The position numbers and the translations under genes are program-made. 64,000 bases of DNA from Mermis nigrescens (lineage: Eukaryota > Nematoda > Enoplea > Mermithida > Mermithidae), in assembly GCA_036768485.1 (NCBI GenBank), contig JAVLUZ010000340.1:7207802-7271801 (forward strand), given 5' to 3'. This document shows positions 23,000 through 35,042 of this stretch, piece by piece (positions within the stretch are counted from its first letter, which is position 1; each line of letters starts with the position of its first letter). A model generated the notes under the pieces. That model saw only the letters and a program-made list of their open reading frames with translations. It did no database searches and was not told where the DNA came from.

Positions 23000-23540
23000 A
23001 AAATTCAAAGTGAAGGGCAAGCCGCCAATTTATTGAAAACAGTGGGGTTTTAAATTGTTTTTATGTTATTACATCATTTGCGCCAGTTTTTGAGATAATT
23101 TTGACCCAAAACCCTTACTAGATCACAAATCTACAAAACCGACATTTAACGACTTATTATTTTGGTTAGGGGGGTCTCCGGACATTTGCAGCGCGGGGGG
23201 AAGAGGGGCGTAAATGACGTACTACTTTTAGCCAAAAATGCCAAAAAGACGCCTAAAAACGGCCTGAAATTTTAATTTTTTTCCAAAATTTTGGATCTAA
23301 ATTATTTTTGGGGCATTGCCCAGGTGCGATTTTCAATGGAAATAGGCAACGCAAACTCAGAAAAACCGCTATTTAACATGTGAAGGGCAAATTTTCGAAC
23401 ATATATCCAACTGCTTTTGGAAAAGTTAGGATACTGCCCCACATTAGGCACACATAGCTCATTGATACATAAAACATCTGCTTTGTCGTTGAAGCAACCC
23501 ATATTCGATTTCAGCCGAATATTTAGCGCACTTAAGTACT
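23000..23540. other. No gene seen
   Basis: No conserved frame, only short R3-like A-rich fragments near 23240-23300. Confidence 0.35.
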
Positions 23541-23543
23541 GTA

Positions 23544-23742
23544 CAGTGAAGACCACAAGTAACGTCGCTCAAGGGCAGGCATGACAGGCAACAGGCGCCT
23601 GTGACCTGCCTGTGAATCGGCCAAAATTTTATATTGGTAAACACGCGCGTCGAAAGAATATTGCCTGTGCAATGCTTGTCACTTTGACTGCCAGGCGCCT
23701 GTAGGACATGCGCTTGAGCGACGTTACTTGTGGTCTTGACTG
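23544..23742. mobile_element. Tc1/mariner-type MITE
   Basis: Terminal inverted repeats of about 30 bp: left CAGTGAAGACCACAAGTAAC, right the reverse complement starting CAGTCAAGACCACAAGTAAC. TA dinucleotides touch both ends (23542-23543 and 23743-23744). 199 bp, non-coding, with further inverted CAGGCGCCTG blocks inside. Confidence 0.85.
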
Positions 23743-24703
23743 TAGTATATTCTAGCACTGATTAAATGCCTAAATTTTATTTAAATGGGCGGACTGCTGC
23801 ATTAAAAATGGAAGAATCCCAACCAATCCCCCTCACTGAGCTCCCGTATTACAGTAATTTGTCTTGTTTCGCTTACTGTAGCCCATAAAAAGATTTACAA
23901 AAAGCTCTCATATAAAAAAACAGAGTAGGTATAGCTCAAGTAAAAAAGTAAGTCTAAAAGGATCTTCCAAAGGTAATTTATACATATATGTATAGGCTCT
24001 TGAACAAAACAAAGTGCAATCAATGTTGAGAGTGTATACATACTAATGTGCCATCCGTTTTTTGCTACCTTGTATGTACATACATACATTCAAACATAAG
24101 TACTATACGACTGCCCAGTCTACGCACTTCCACAAATCATTCGCAGCGGACATTACTCTGTTGGACCTACATACGTTACATTCACACGTAATCATCTTAC
24201 TTACTTACAATAAGGATATTTTCCATCATTATATCAACTTTAAAAAAATTGATATTCCAATGATCAGTTATCTAATCTTTTACATAAAAGTTCGAAAAAT
24301 AACTCTACTTAGTTTCTCAAAAGAACATTCTACAAGAAACGACACCAAACAAAGTTGTTCAACATAAGTTTCGCATTGGAAACTTACATAACTAGTTTTT
24401 GCCTCTTTTGGTATAGTAATATTGGTTTTAGATTAAAATCGAACTTATTTCACACTACATAAATACAATCTTTGCCAAAAACCGAATGTTTTTCGAACTG
24501 GAATTTAGTGGAGGATCTACTATAGCTATGTAAGGCGTTAGAATGTTGTTCAAAGTGTTGCGAAAAAAGGAGCATTTACAACAGAAGCAATTTCCAGGTC
24601 GAACAAGCACAAAATTTTTTTTACAGCTCAAATGTTAGAAAAAGGCGTTTACACGAAAAAAGTTGTAAACTTAAGACAAAAATGAAATACGGACAAATAC
24701 ATA

Positions 24704-25561
24704 CAGGGTGTCACGAAATGATAGCCCCCTCCTAAAACCGACTATCAAGAATCATAGAAAAAAATATACAAATACCATGTTGTAGAGTAGGTATTCAATT
24801 CTGCGTCAGATGCTTATTTTATTAAAGCGCAAAATGCACCGCTTAATTTTTTATTGATCAGAAACAAAAAACATCTCAGTATTTCGAATTTCACGACTAC
24901 GTCGATTCAAAAATCCATATAGCCGTCTTCAGCTTGGTCAACCTGCCTTAAACGCATAGTCATTGAACATAACAGATTGTCAGACTATTACGCATCATAT
25001 TCTAATTCATTTAACACCATACGCCAATTTTTTTGATGCTGTTTCTGCAGAATAGCGACCATACGTGGGCAGCAAGAAAATTCTGGGGGGGGTGGGGTCC
25101 AAGATTTTGTGAAGGTCAAAAAATGGCCTTAAAAATGGTGATATGGCGATAAAAACACCATTTTCGACGTTTCTCACCAAGCACTATCCATTGGCATCAA
25201 AAAATTGCGAAAAAAACGAAAAAAATTTTCAAAAATTGATTTCTGGGGGGGTCTTTTGATTTCTGGGGGGGGTCTTTTGGTTTCTGGGGGGGTCCAGACC
25301 CCCCCCCAGACCCCCACGCCCATGTGTGATAGCGACCGATTTCTGACTCCATGTGCACGAGCTTTTCTAATCGATTCGTCACAACTTTACTAAGATAGAT
25401 CTTATTCAGAGCTACTTGTAAAAATTTCTTTTCTGCAATGTATAAATCACTTTTTACTACCCAAAGCAGAATTGAATGCTCTACAACATAGTGCTTACAG
25501 ATTTTTCCTATCGTACCCTGAAATCAATTTTTGGAGGGGGCTATCATTTCGTGACACCCTG
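24704..25561. mobile_element. Mariner-type element, non-autonomous, ~100-bp inverted ends
   Basis: Ends CAGGGTGTCACGAAATGATA on both sides in inverted orientation, with TA on each flank. Similarity of the arms continues for about 100 bp (ATGTTGTAGAG, ATTCAATTCTGC). CAGGGTGTC is a common Tc1/mariner terminus. The interior has no intact transposase; a minus-strand remnant near 24950-25030 is unassigned. An M1 MITE is nested at 25060-25328. Confidence 0.8.
25060..25328 (+). mobile_element. M1 MITE copy with perfect 8-bp duplication
   Basis: CATACGTGGGCAGCAAG to GCCCATGTGTG, 269 bp, flanked exactly by ATAGCGAC (25052-25059 and 25329-25336). A good reference copy for the family. Confidence 0.9.
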
Positions 25562-25569
25562 TACATTAA

Positions 25570-26750
25570 AGAGTCAAAAGATCGTGCATTAGGAGGAAGA
25601 CACGTATTAGCACATTACACTACAGCGCAGTTTACATTTCACATATTCAATGGTTTAAACTTCGATTGGAGCAAAAGCGCCAACAGCTGCGCTGATCTCT
25701 TTGCGCTAATGAGCGCGCTAAATCAGATTGGGCCGGAAAAATTGAGGCGACTGAAACATAGATGGTATATTTCGCCCAATTTTTACTGATTACGCCCGGT
25801 GGTGAATTTTGTCAATTAGAATAATCTATATCAATATTTTATTTCGTTTTTACTTATTCATAATGATTTTCATGCAGATTGTCTTATAGGTTGATACGGA
25901 ATGACCAAGAAAAAAGCTCTATATAATTGACACAGAAATAAAGAAACGATAAAAGAACTTTTGATAGTATCCTAATAGAACTTTTTGTAAAGAAACATAA
26001 GAACAAATGAGTGGAAAAAATGAAAGTATCTTCCCAATGAAACTTATTTGAAAGTAAAGCAAAAGTGACAAAATCACAGAGAAAATAAACATTTAAGTGA
26101 CAATTGAGGTCCATCAGCCCGAAATTTCAAGCTCAATGGTTTAAAGTAATGAAGACGAATCATTGGCCCATCGCATGCGATTAGCCAAAACGCGTCATTG
26201 CGCAACTTTTCAATATTTGCCCAGTTCCGTTAAATTGTTCCAGGGTAATAAATCCAAAAACGAGCGCCTAACGGCGTGGTAAAATGCATTAAACGTTCTA
26301 CAGACAAGGATCCTTTTAAATCGGAAGACAATTAAACAACAAATGCAGATGTTCATAAAGCACTTGGCGAGATTCATGGACGGATTGCATTAATGGTGCG
26401 CAATAGGACACTGATAGATCTAAGATTTGTCTAAGGCAGATAAGAGTAGGTCCGGAAATTTGATCTTCACACGCGGAATATAGATTTTTCTGCGTTTTAC
26501 GTTGTATGTATACTTTTATTTAAAATTCCTTTTGACGCAATACTTTTTATCAAGAAATCTTTTAAAATTTTTGACAATTTTAAGCGAAAAAAAGCATCTA
26601 ATTTCATTGAAATTTGTGAAATTGCGGAAGGACATTTAGAAGCTCGATTTACTACTCGAATTGCCTAGATTTGTAGCCTTTGACACTGAAACTCGAAAAA
26701 TGTCAATAAAGTTATGCTTGAAAATAGAAGCAATCTGCGCCGAAATGATC
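25570..26750. other. No supported gene
   Basis: A 105-codon plus frame overlaps the mariner-type end (25472-25789), and a minus frame of 76 codons lies at 25884-26114. Neither resembles a known protein. Confidence 0.3.
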
Positions 26751-26754
26751 TTTC

Positions 26755-27742
26755 TGTTCTTGAAATTGTTTGGAAACCTATTCCATGTGCAAAACCGAGA
26801 AGTGAATGTTAAAAATAAAATTAACATGATGCTTTTACTTCATCCCCAGCCCCGCTCAAACCTACGCCCACCAATAAACATACAAAAGTGAAATCGCACC
26901 CGTCTAAGATGCTACACACTGCTCGGGCCCGCTTCGTTCATTTGCCTTCGACAGTCAACACAAAATCGACGCACGTCGACGGTGGCGTCCAGCAAACTTA
27001 ACGGATTTCGTTTTGCAAATAAGCCCATGGGCCTCAGTTCCGCGCCCTGTAAATCAGATCAATACACTGATCTAGATGGGCCATCCGTGATAATGAAGCA
27101 CACGTGTAACAAAGGTGATTGGGCAATATCCAAAAGAAAAGCTAAGTGTTGTGTCTAATCCCCTGAAGAATGACAATTTTTACCCCCTCCCCCGACAAAA
27201 TTTTATGCGTTATCTGTCATTTCATATGACTTCGATACTGCGCCCAAAAAATGGCCGCGGGCCCACAACCAAAACATCCAATATTTACGTACGCCGGGGC
27301 GGCGGCTCCAAAAAGTCAGAAAATACACTTCATTTGGTACCCTGGCGAATATAACGCTAAATATAGGGTCACCGATTTTAAACCGCCCAGCCCCTTTAAA
27401 AAGTCCTGCTTACGCCCTTCTATGGCCTCAAAACCACCCCATTTTCAGCGCTTCGCACTATATTATCATTTTTGACTAAATTTTATTCAATTTAATAGAA
27501 TTTTTCATTATTTTTCAACGTTCTTGAAAGATAGAGCATCCTCACAAATGCTAAAAAATGGTCTGTCCTCAGAATTCTGCTTATGTGTGTAACAGGAAGG
27601 TTTTGGGGACCCAACCCAACAAATTTAATGTCCCCGTCCCTCATAGTCTAAAAAAGTTTGGCCTTCCCTTTCAATTTTTGGAAAAAAATTGCATTCGTTG
27701 TCCATGTTTACGTGTTCTTAAGTGTTTTTGGCAAAAACGAGT
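26755..27742 (+). repeat. D2 dispersed repeat, copy B
   Basis: Uninterrupted version of the D2 repeat and therefore the best reference. Its 3' end breaks off at GGCAAAAACGAG, where an M1 fragment begins at 27747. Copy A continues GGCAAAACCGAG at the same point. Confidence 0.85.
26912..27037 (-). CDS. Conserved exon of repeat D2, copy B
   Basis: Minus strand LRPMGLFAKRNPLSLLDATV, then DVRRFCVDCRRQMNEAGP. It is preceded by ATCTGATTTACAG (acceptor-like). Frame open over the region shared with copies A and C. No known family identified. Confidence 0.45.
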   Translation of the reverse strand: MRPMGLFAKRNPLSLLDATVDVRRFCVDCRRQMNEAGPSSV

Positions 27743-27746
27743 AAAA

Positions 27747-27828
27747 TCGCCATACCACCATTTTTAAGGCCATGTTTCGACCTTCAAAAAAATCTTGCAC
27801 CCCCAGAATTTTCTTGCTGCCCACGTAT
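27747..27828 (-). mobile_element. M1 fragment (right end only)
   Basis: CGCCATACCACCATTTTTAA through TTGCTGCCCACGTATGG. The left two thirds are absent. Just after it, 27835-27866 has a second M1-like GCCCATGTGTGG end, so two broken copies abut. Confidence 0.7.
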
Positions 27829-27865
27829 GGTGCAAACCCCCTAACCCCTCCCCTAACGCCCATGT

Positions 27866-29156
27866 GTGGTTGCTAGGGTCTAAAATCGGATGGGGCTTCA
27901 AAATCGGCTGCTGGGGTCTAAAAATCGGTTGCTGGGGTCTAAAAGTCGGTTGCTGGGGTCCAAAAGTCGGTTGCTGGGGTCTAAAAATCAGTTGGTGGGC
28001 TCCGAAGATTAGTTGACCCCAGCAACAGATTTTTGGACCCCAGCAATCAATTTTAGACTCCAGCAACCGATTTTTAGAGCCCACTAACTGATTATCAGAC
28101 TACAGAAACTGATTTTTAGACCCCATCAACCGATTTTTAGACCCAAGCAACCGATTTTTGAAGCCTGGCAACTGATTTTTGGATCTCAGCAACGAGATTT
28201 TTGGACCCCAGCAACCGAGTTTGGCTGCACTGTTGGTGGCATCTAATCTTGTAAGATGCCTAAAAAGCTTTTATACAAAACATAGGGTGCAACTGGTGGA
28301 CCCTCCGGCTGGTTACCGAACCTGCTTCGGCTGGTGCCCGGTTGAACATGGTTGAAGCCCTTGCCCAGGTGGCTATGGTCAAAAAATCAGTTGGTGGTGT
28401 CCAAAAATCGATTTCTGTGGTCTGAAAACCGGTTGGCTGGCTCCAAAAATCGGTTGCTGAGGTCTATAAATCGGTTGGTGAGCTCTAAAATTGGTTGCCA
28501 GGGGTCTACAAATCGGTTCAGTGCACTTGAAAAATTGATTGATGGGTCCTAAATCACTTGTTGGGCTTATAAATCGCTTGCTGGGGTCATAAATCCGTTA
28601 CTGGGGTCCGAAAATCAGTTGCTGGGGTCTAAAAATTGGTTGGTTGGCTATAAAAATCGGTTGCTGGGGTCTGTAAGCCGGTTGGTTGGCTCCAAAGTCG
28701 GTTGCCGGGGTCTAAAATCGGGTTGCCGGAGACTAAAAATCGGTTGCCGGAGACTAAAAATCGGTTGCAGGGTCTAAAAATCGGTTGCCAGGGTCTAAAA
28801 ATCGGTTGCCAGGGTCTAAAAATCGGTTGCCGGGGTCAAAGGAATCGGTTAGTGAGCTCCAAAATCGGTTGCTGGGGGCTAAAAATCTGTTGATGGGCTC
28901 CACAAATTAGTTGAACCCGGGAGCAATTGATTTTAGAGCCATACAACCGATTTTTACCAGCAACCAATTTTTGGAGCGCATCAACTGACTCTTAGACTCC
29001 CAGCAACTGATTTTTTGGAGCCAATCAATCGATTTTTACACCAAAAAAAGTTTATGTACAAAACACAGGGTGCGACTGGTGGACCATTAGACTGGTACCG
29101 AACTTGCTCCGGCTGGTACCCGGTTGAACCTGGTTGAACCCCTTGCCCAGGTATGG
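27866..29156. repeat. Composite satellite: two hairpin arrays, each followed by a conserved tail
   Basis: A ~21-bp unit (GGTTGCTGGGGTCTAAAAAT) runs forward at 27869-28010 and reverse-complemented at 28011-28222. A unique tail (GGGTGCAACTGGTGGACC ... CTTGCCCAGGT) follows at 28223-28377. The same order repeats: forward 28378-28910, inverted 28911-29040, tail 29041-29156. The forward arm of the second unit is longer. Plus-strand frames here (KNRLxxSKIGC and similar) are repeat translations. Confidence 0.85.
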
Positions 29157-29850
29157 CAACAACAATACAAAATTCATACATGAGCATGGGGTGGGGGGTT
29201 ACACCAGCCCCCTAAACTGTGAAAAGCTGATAGCTATACAGCGATTTTGGCCGAAAAATTATTGCTGTTTAGCCTTTTTGGGCTCAGAAAACTGTGCTTT
29301 CTGAGCTCAGAAATGCTGTTTAGTTGTCTTTTCTGAGTTTCGCAAAGATATATAGCTATTTCCACGACTCAAAAGGAATTAATAGCAATTTTAGTCCAAA
29401 AAGGCTAAATAAGCTAGTTTTTTTAGATTAAAAAGGCTATATAGCTAAATTTCTGACCGCATAGGACTATAGAACCGTTTTTTACAAAGCAAGTAGCTGT
29501 CTAGCGATTTTTAGTTTTCACCCTCCTGAAAGTTTGACCTTGCGCACCTACATATGGCAAAATTGCATAGAAGTATATAAAGATATAGAAAATAAATGCA
29601 TAACAAACAAATAATGAAGTGCAAAAAATGCATAGAGACGAATATGAAATCAAAATACCAAAAAATACATACCACGTTCAAATTATCATGACCAACCAAT
29701 AAATTCTGATTAAGTCCAGTGAGGCCTTCCCTTTCATCCAATTGGCATTGTGTCCCTATCACTCGTCTATCCTGTGGCATATTTACGTTTACTGGTAAAC
29801 CATCAGTCATTTTTCGAACGACGTAATCAAGTGCTGTTTGCCAAAATTAA
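29154..29850. repeat. D1 dispersed repeat, copy 2
   Basis: Same orientation and borders as 15438-16140. It begins exactly where the composite satellite tail ends, so the two junctions share a border. Confidence 0.8.
29673..29847 (-). CDS. Conserved exon of repeat D1, copy 2
   Basis: Minus strand FWQTALDYVVRKMTDGLPVN, through MPQDRRVIGTQCQLD, to LVGHDNLN and a GTATGTATTTTT donor. Differs from copy 1 mainly by single substitutions without a frameshift. Unknown product. Confidence 0.45.
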
Positions 29851-30009
29851 GCGCATCAAATAAGAATATGCTTGGTCGCTCAATGAGAAAGAGAGGTTTC
29901 GTGGGGTGATGAGGCGTGCATTGGCGGCAATCAAATTCTGAGGATGGGGCAAAATCACTAAAAAATAGCACAAAAAGTTTAATCATTAGGTATATTAATT
30001 TTGGGGACA

Positions 30010-30338
30010 CAAAAACCGCTACCCCCACAAAATTATTCGATTTTTTGTGAAAGTTGTGAAAAGTGTGCCTTTTTAATCGTTTTTTTGCTCATTTTTTGGA
30101 GTCAAAAATCTCAAATTTTCGGCGCAATGCATATTTTTTTGACGATTATGTTCAATTTGAATTTTTTCAAACTTTTTTCGAGATTTCGTTTGCGTTTTTA
30201 TGTTCTAGAAAGAGTGAACATTGTCTGAAACGTCAAAAACAGTGTTTTTGACGTGTATCCATCGTTTTAAGCCCAAAGAAGGCACTTTTTAAAAAATTTT
30301 TGGGCCTGACTCCCCTCCAGAATTCCCATGCTGTACTT
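30010..30338 (-). repeat. R3-like dispersed repeat, minus orientation
   Basis: Right end GAATTCCCATGCTGTACTTG. Interior GTCAAAAACAGTGTTTTTGAC is a short perfect palindrome in the place where other copies have GGCGTTTCTGA. Confidence 0.5.
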
Positions 30339-30349
30339 GTATGATCATC

Positions 30350-31690
30350 ACTCAAAAACGAGTAGTCCTTATCCCGTTACACTTCTTCCGCTGTCTTTTC
30401 GGCAAAAGCTTTACACTTTTTAATGCTTTTTGCGATTCTTTGTCAAAAACTTTACACTTTTGAGCAAATAGATAGCCAAAAGTGCTTAAAAAACAACTTT
30501 TCTATGAATAGTTATGGAAATTTTCGGCAACGTTTGGAAAATCACGAATTCTGGCGCGGTGGGTGGGGCGAATTAGCCTCGAACTGCTCTGAGGGACCCC
30601 CATACATGTACCGGCTCGAAATTGTAGGTGCGGGAATCCCGGGCCATTTTCATGTAGTGTGACATTCATGTAACAGAGGGCTGAGGGATCCTCCACTTAA
30701 AGACATACCCCAGTCCCATCCCTTCCAAAGTCTGGAAATTCTTGACCCCCATTTTTTAGAAGAAAAATTTGGCCGGTTATGGCCAAAAAATTGAGGGTGA
30801 TTCGGGACCTCCACAAAAAAATTTCGAGCCATTATATACATACATGTCTGGGGTGCATAGTTTCCCAAGGTCGAATGTTCAGGAGGGGTGTTAAATCCCA
30901 AAATTAAGGAGCACTAAATTTAGAGTCTAGCCTTTTTTACGGGTCAGATATGAAAAATGGCTAAAACGTCCTATGCATATAGCATGTTTCAATGTGAAAA
31001 AACTGCATTTTTTTGTACCATTCTGACTTGTTTCGCCATTTTTGTAAGTAAAAAATATAAGAATTCGTCAAAAATTTCGACTTTTCAGATCATTTTAGGT
31101 TCATTCTAGGTATTTTATGGGTAAACAAAACAGAAATGTATTAGTTGGCGCAAAGCGCCAAAAAATTTTAGTATCTTCGCAGCTTTTATACCCAAAAATC
31201 ATGCAGAAAATGTTTGATAGCTCAAAATCGTCCGACAGTGATTCAAGTCTCGGACCCTGAGGTGGGAGTAATACCCCTCCACCCCCCTTCCCCCTATGGG
31301 AATGTATGCTGGGGTGGGGTGAATGACGTCCAATTTATGGCCAAGAAAAGGGCAAAATACCAACTAAAAGTGACCAGCAAGCGCATGTGATTACTTTGGG
31401 TGGGGGATCGCCTGCCCCTTGTTGAATTTATGCCCCAAGATCATAAATTGGAGCTTTCCCACAGCAAAGACAATCACTCAGCTGATTTGTCAGTTGGCTG
31501 GTAAGTTGGTTTGGTTGGGTCGCTAATGGATTATGCATCGAAAATGGCTCCAAGTGCAAAACAAAAGGTGAAAGGCCAACCCTTTAAATCATACGCAGGT
31601 AGCTGAGTCCGAAGAATAAAAAACTCCTGTATGAATGCTGCCTCGTTTGCTGTAATTAAATAAATAACAAGGGTCATGGGGGATGGAAAC
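30350..31690. other. No gene; further R3-like debris
   Basis: Several blocks (30420-30560, 30650-30900) echo R3 internal segments, but no ends or duplications can be placed. No coding signal. Confidence 0.35.
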
Positions 31691-32058
31691 CATATATGAT
31701 TTTATGGGGTTTTGGGGTCTCAACCTCCAAAATGCGTATTTTTCAGAAGTTCCCGAAATTTTCGCTAAAAATTCGCAAAAAAGGTGCTTTTTAAGCCTTT
31801 TATGCTATGTGCTTAAAAGTGTCAAGTTTCGCCACATATTGATGTTTCGACTATGTATATATACTCGGATTTTCTTCAATTTATTCGATTTTAGATTTTT
31901 TATCGAAATTTTCATGTTTTTATGCTCTAAAAGATATAGTAGCATCAGAAACACCGAAAAACGATCTTTTTAATGCGCACCGCCATCATATTTCGGCATA
32001 CAAAATGTACTTCAAAATTTCATCCCCACCCCTCCAAGAATTCCCATGCTGTGCATGT
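31691..32058 (-). repeat. R3 dispersed repeat copy, minus orientation
   Basis: Left CATATATGATTTTATGGGG, right GAATTCCCATGCTGTGCATG. 282 bp away the next copy (32340-32660) lies in the opposite orientation, so the two form a diverged inverted pair. Confidence 0.6.
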
Positions 32059-32339
32059 ATTAACCCATCCAACGTTGATGGTCTCCCATCCCCAATGACC
32101 GGAATTTTTCGCTCCTTCCCCATTTTGGTAAAAATTTAGTCTTATTTTATGTGCCTGTTTGCCCAGGGTTTAAGGTAATTTACCTTCCCTAAACATGGCC
32201 GGCTACTCCCCTTCCCAAATTTTGAGCTCTTAAACGTCTGCCTGCAAACTAACTACGGAAAACCATATCACACGCCACCAGCTTCTGGCTTTCTATTTAG
32301 CAAAAACCAAGTCTGAGAGCTTCTGCATTTAGCATATGA

Positions 32340-32660
32340 CATGCAAAGCACGGGAATTCTGGAAATGGGTGGAATTTTAAAAAAGCCTCTTGGGCCCAAA
32401 TGGTTAGTACGCATCAAAACACCATTTTTCGGCGTTTCTGACATCGTTATACCTATCTGGAGCATAAAAACATAAAAAATATCGAAAAAATTCGAGTAAA
32501 TCGAACCAGTCAAAAAAATGAGTAGAAATGTGACATTTTTGAAATAATACTTAAAACGGCATCTTTTCTAGGAATGAGTTGGAAAGTAGAAAAATGGCGA
32601 ATTTTGGGGGAGGTGGTGAAAACTTGCCCAAGGGAGAGTAAAACCTCAAAGATCATGTAT
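32340..32660 (+). repeat. R3 dispersed repeat copy
   Basis: CATGCAAAGCACGGGAATTC to AAAGATCATGTAT. The GGCGTTTCTGACA and GAGCATAAAAACATAAAAAA blocks identify the family. Superfamily unknown; no clear target duplication. Confidence 0.6.
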
Positions 32661-32669
32661 AAATCGTTG

Positions 32670-34390
32670 CTTAAGATTATTTGCACAAATCAACTTATGC
32701 ATTTACTAGTTAGCACCGGCGCCATTGCCAAACTGGCACTGGTGCTAGTCCCATCACTAGTAGGTACGTACTTTTAACAATAGCCACCAGAACAGTGTGT
32801 TAGACGTGTTGTATTAGCGTATTTAATAGTCAATTATATTTATTTAATGTGCATTACTTTAAACGTTGTATCTATATAGCTGATTAATCATTACAATACT
32901 GTGATTGCATGTGAATTATGTTATTTAGCTCAGCAGTGACATTATTGCCTCGTTGTGCGTAATCCAGTCTCATTTATCTACTCTTATGTGAATATTAATA
33001 ATCTTTCATTCACAGCAACGCTCTTTTCATGCGCATAATTCTATTTTGCGACCAACCTTAGATCCATGCAAATTTAAGTGCTGCATTTGCTCAAATTACG
33101 TGCGGATCACATTTAATTTGTATTGCTTGGATTTTACTAGAGCAGTGCTGGGGCCAGGCTGGCCCCGGCGCCGGGACCAGTGTTAGAGTTGATTAAAATG
33201 TAGAAAATTGATAATGTTTTGGGCAGATTAACCTTCAAGCTCAATTTCAAGCAACACCACACAGCTTTTTATAGTTTTTATCTTCCCAAAAATCTTTGTA
33301 CATGTACAAAGATAGTTCTGAAAAAGTATTTGTACATCGGGAAAAATCTTTGGCGAATACAAAAAAACACTGTTCTGTACATGCAAATTTTTGTATACTT
33401 TAATGTGGTACAGTAACGAGCTCAGTGAGGTAGAACATAGTTTTCGACCTTTAGTATTGTGTTTGGCTTATTTTTGGGTTTCTGAATATTTGACATTTTT
33501 CCATTCTCCCATTCTAAGCACAGTGTTGCTTATTACAAGATTTAATTTGCATATTACAATTTTTGTAATATTTCTGATTTTGTAGTACAAGTTGTTTTAG
33601 CTTTCTTAGTCAAGTTTTATGCGTGAATTGCATCAAAAGCTCATAAAAATTTTGGCACTTCACGCCAAACTAATATTATCAACTAAATTCAGGCTGAATA
33701 ATCACATTTAGAAGCACGGTCTTTTGTATTTGGCGAAGATTTTTGATGATGTACAAAGATGTTTCAGGACCGTCTTTATTAGTACAAAGATTTTTGAAGA
33801 ACAGAATCAGTAAAAAGGTGTAGAATTCCTTATTGCAAATTCTACCATTTGAAAGATTTTCAGGGGGTAAGCGGCTGCAAAAATGGAGCCGCTTACCCCC
33901 TTCCCTTGAAAATGGCCGAGAAATATACATGTGACAGGGGTTTGGGCCATCCCCCATCCACGCTTTGAAGCAACAAACTTCCTTGAATGTCTGAAAATAT
34001 TTGATACCCTCTCCCATTTTTTGGCGAAAACCTGCGCTTTTTGGCTATTTTTATGTGTTTTTACCAGGTTTGATCTAGTCGCTAACCCGCTCCTTCTAAA
34101 AATGGCGAGGACCCCTACCCTAGATTTCCAGCCATTACAGTTATACTGAGGGACCCTCATAAAATTTTAAGCGATCACATGCATGTTTTATAGTGATAGT
34201 TTATCCTATTTACTCTAGCTCGCATTCTAAAATAATGTATCACTTCGTGAAATTCTAATAGTTAGGTACACTTTTGCCATACTAAAAAATTAAATTAAAA
34301 AAATTCAAAAGGTTTTCACCAAAAATTGTCTGATAGTGACTTGTGTCTTGGAATTGAGTTTACATAGTTTTCATTTTTGCCAAAAACCCT
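32670..34390. other. No supported gene
   Basis: AT-rich, with short frames only. A GC-rich end-like string CTAGTCCCATCACTA at 32745-32760 resembles the terminus of the element at 20513-21239, but no partner end was found. 33850-34160 has R3-like blocks. Confidence 0.35.
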
Positions 34391-34397
34391 GTTTCTA

Positions 34398-34548
34398 CGG
34401 TGTTTTAAGTTGAAATCTTTAACTCGGATGTTGTAAAAAGAGCGCGGAAACACGTTAAATGTTTTAAACTTTTAAAAAACAATTTTTTCAATGTTTTTTT
34501 CTGTTTTATATTCATCATCCGAGTTGAAAATTTCAACTTAAAACACGG
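34398..34548. repeat. Short inverted repeat (~31-bp arms)
   Basis: GTGTTTTAAGTTGAAAT...CGGATG at the left and CATCCGAGTTGAAAATTTCA...CAC at the right pair with few mismatches around an 85-bp loop. It lies just 3' of the Merlin-type gene and may belong to that element's end. Confidence 0.6.
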
Positions 34549-34917
34549 TAAAAAAGTGGTTTTTGTCAATACCTTACTCTAGCGAGCTTTCTCCATCCTC
34601 TTCCTCATTGTTTTCTCCATCGCCCACAGCAGGCAAGGTCTCGGCCGGTCGGTTATCCTTTGGATTGTACAGAATACCTGCTAGTCGCAGAAACTCGTCC
34701 AGCAGATTGATTTTCAACTCCCGGCACCGTTTCTGTAACATGTATTTTGCCAGGTTTACAGCTATACTTGCCTTCTTTCGCCCAGCAAATGTTGATACTG
34801 CCTTTGCAGCGCGCCAAGTAGACTCAATTGAGTTGGTATGTGCGCCGGTATCCGCGTCCTCGAATATGAGACTATGATTCACCTGCAATAAGTTTCCAGG
34901 ATTGCTTGTGAACTCAG

Positions 34918-35042
34918 ATTGGTGCCAGCGCATGGGCTAAGCCTAAGGCGTAAATGGGGCAAAGATTGCTATGCTCGCTTCGCTCGCTCCGCAATTTTTG
35001 CCCCATTTAAGCTCAGAGCTTAGCCCATGTGCTGGCACCAAT
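34918..35042. repeat. Foldback hairpin unit, copy 1
   Basis: ATTGGTGCCAGCGCATGGGC pairs with GCCCATGTGCTGGCACCAAT, and TAAATGGGGCAA...GATTGC with GCAATTTTTGCCCCATTTA. The loop is GCTCGCTTCGCTCGCTCC. Located in the Merlin intron 36 bp upstream of the acceptor. Confidence 0.85.

Noticed and set aside
27795..29040. Plus-strand frames such as KNRLxxSKIGC repeats as a repetitive protein
   Set aside because: They follow a 21-bp DNA repeat that inverts midway; the frame survives only because 21 is divisible by three.
32690..33200. hAT element bounded by ATCACTA at 32750 and the GGCGCC cluster at 33170
   Set aside because: Only one end resembles a terminus; no inverted partner or target duplication could be placed.
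34563..34877. Plus-strand 104-codon frame
   Set aside because: It is antisense to exon 2 of the Merlin-type transposase, whose catalytic motif is unmistakable.
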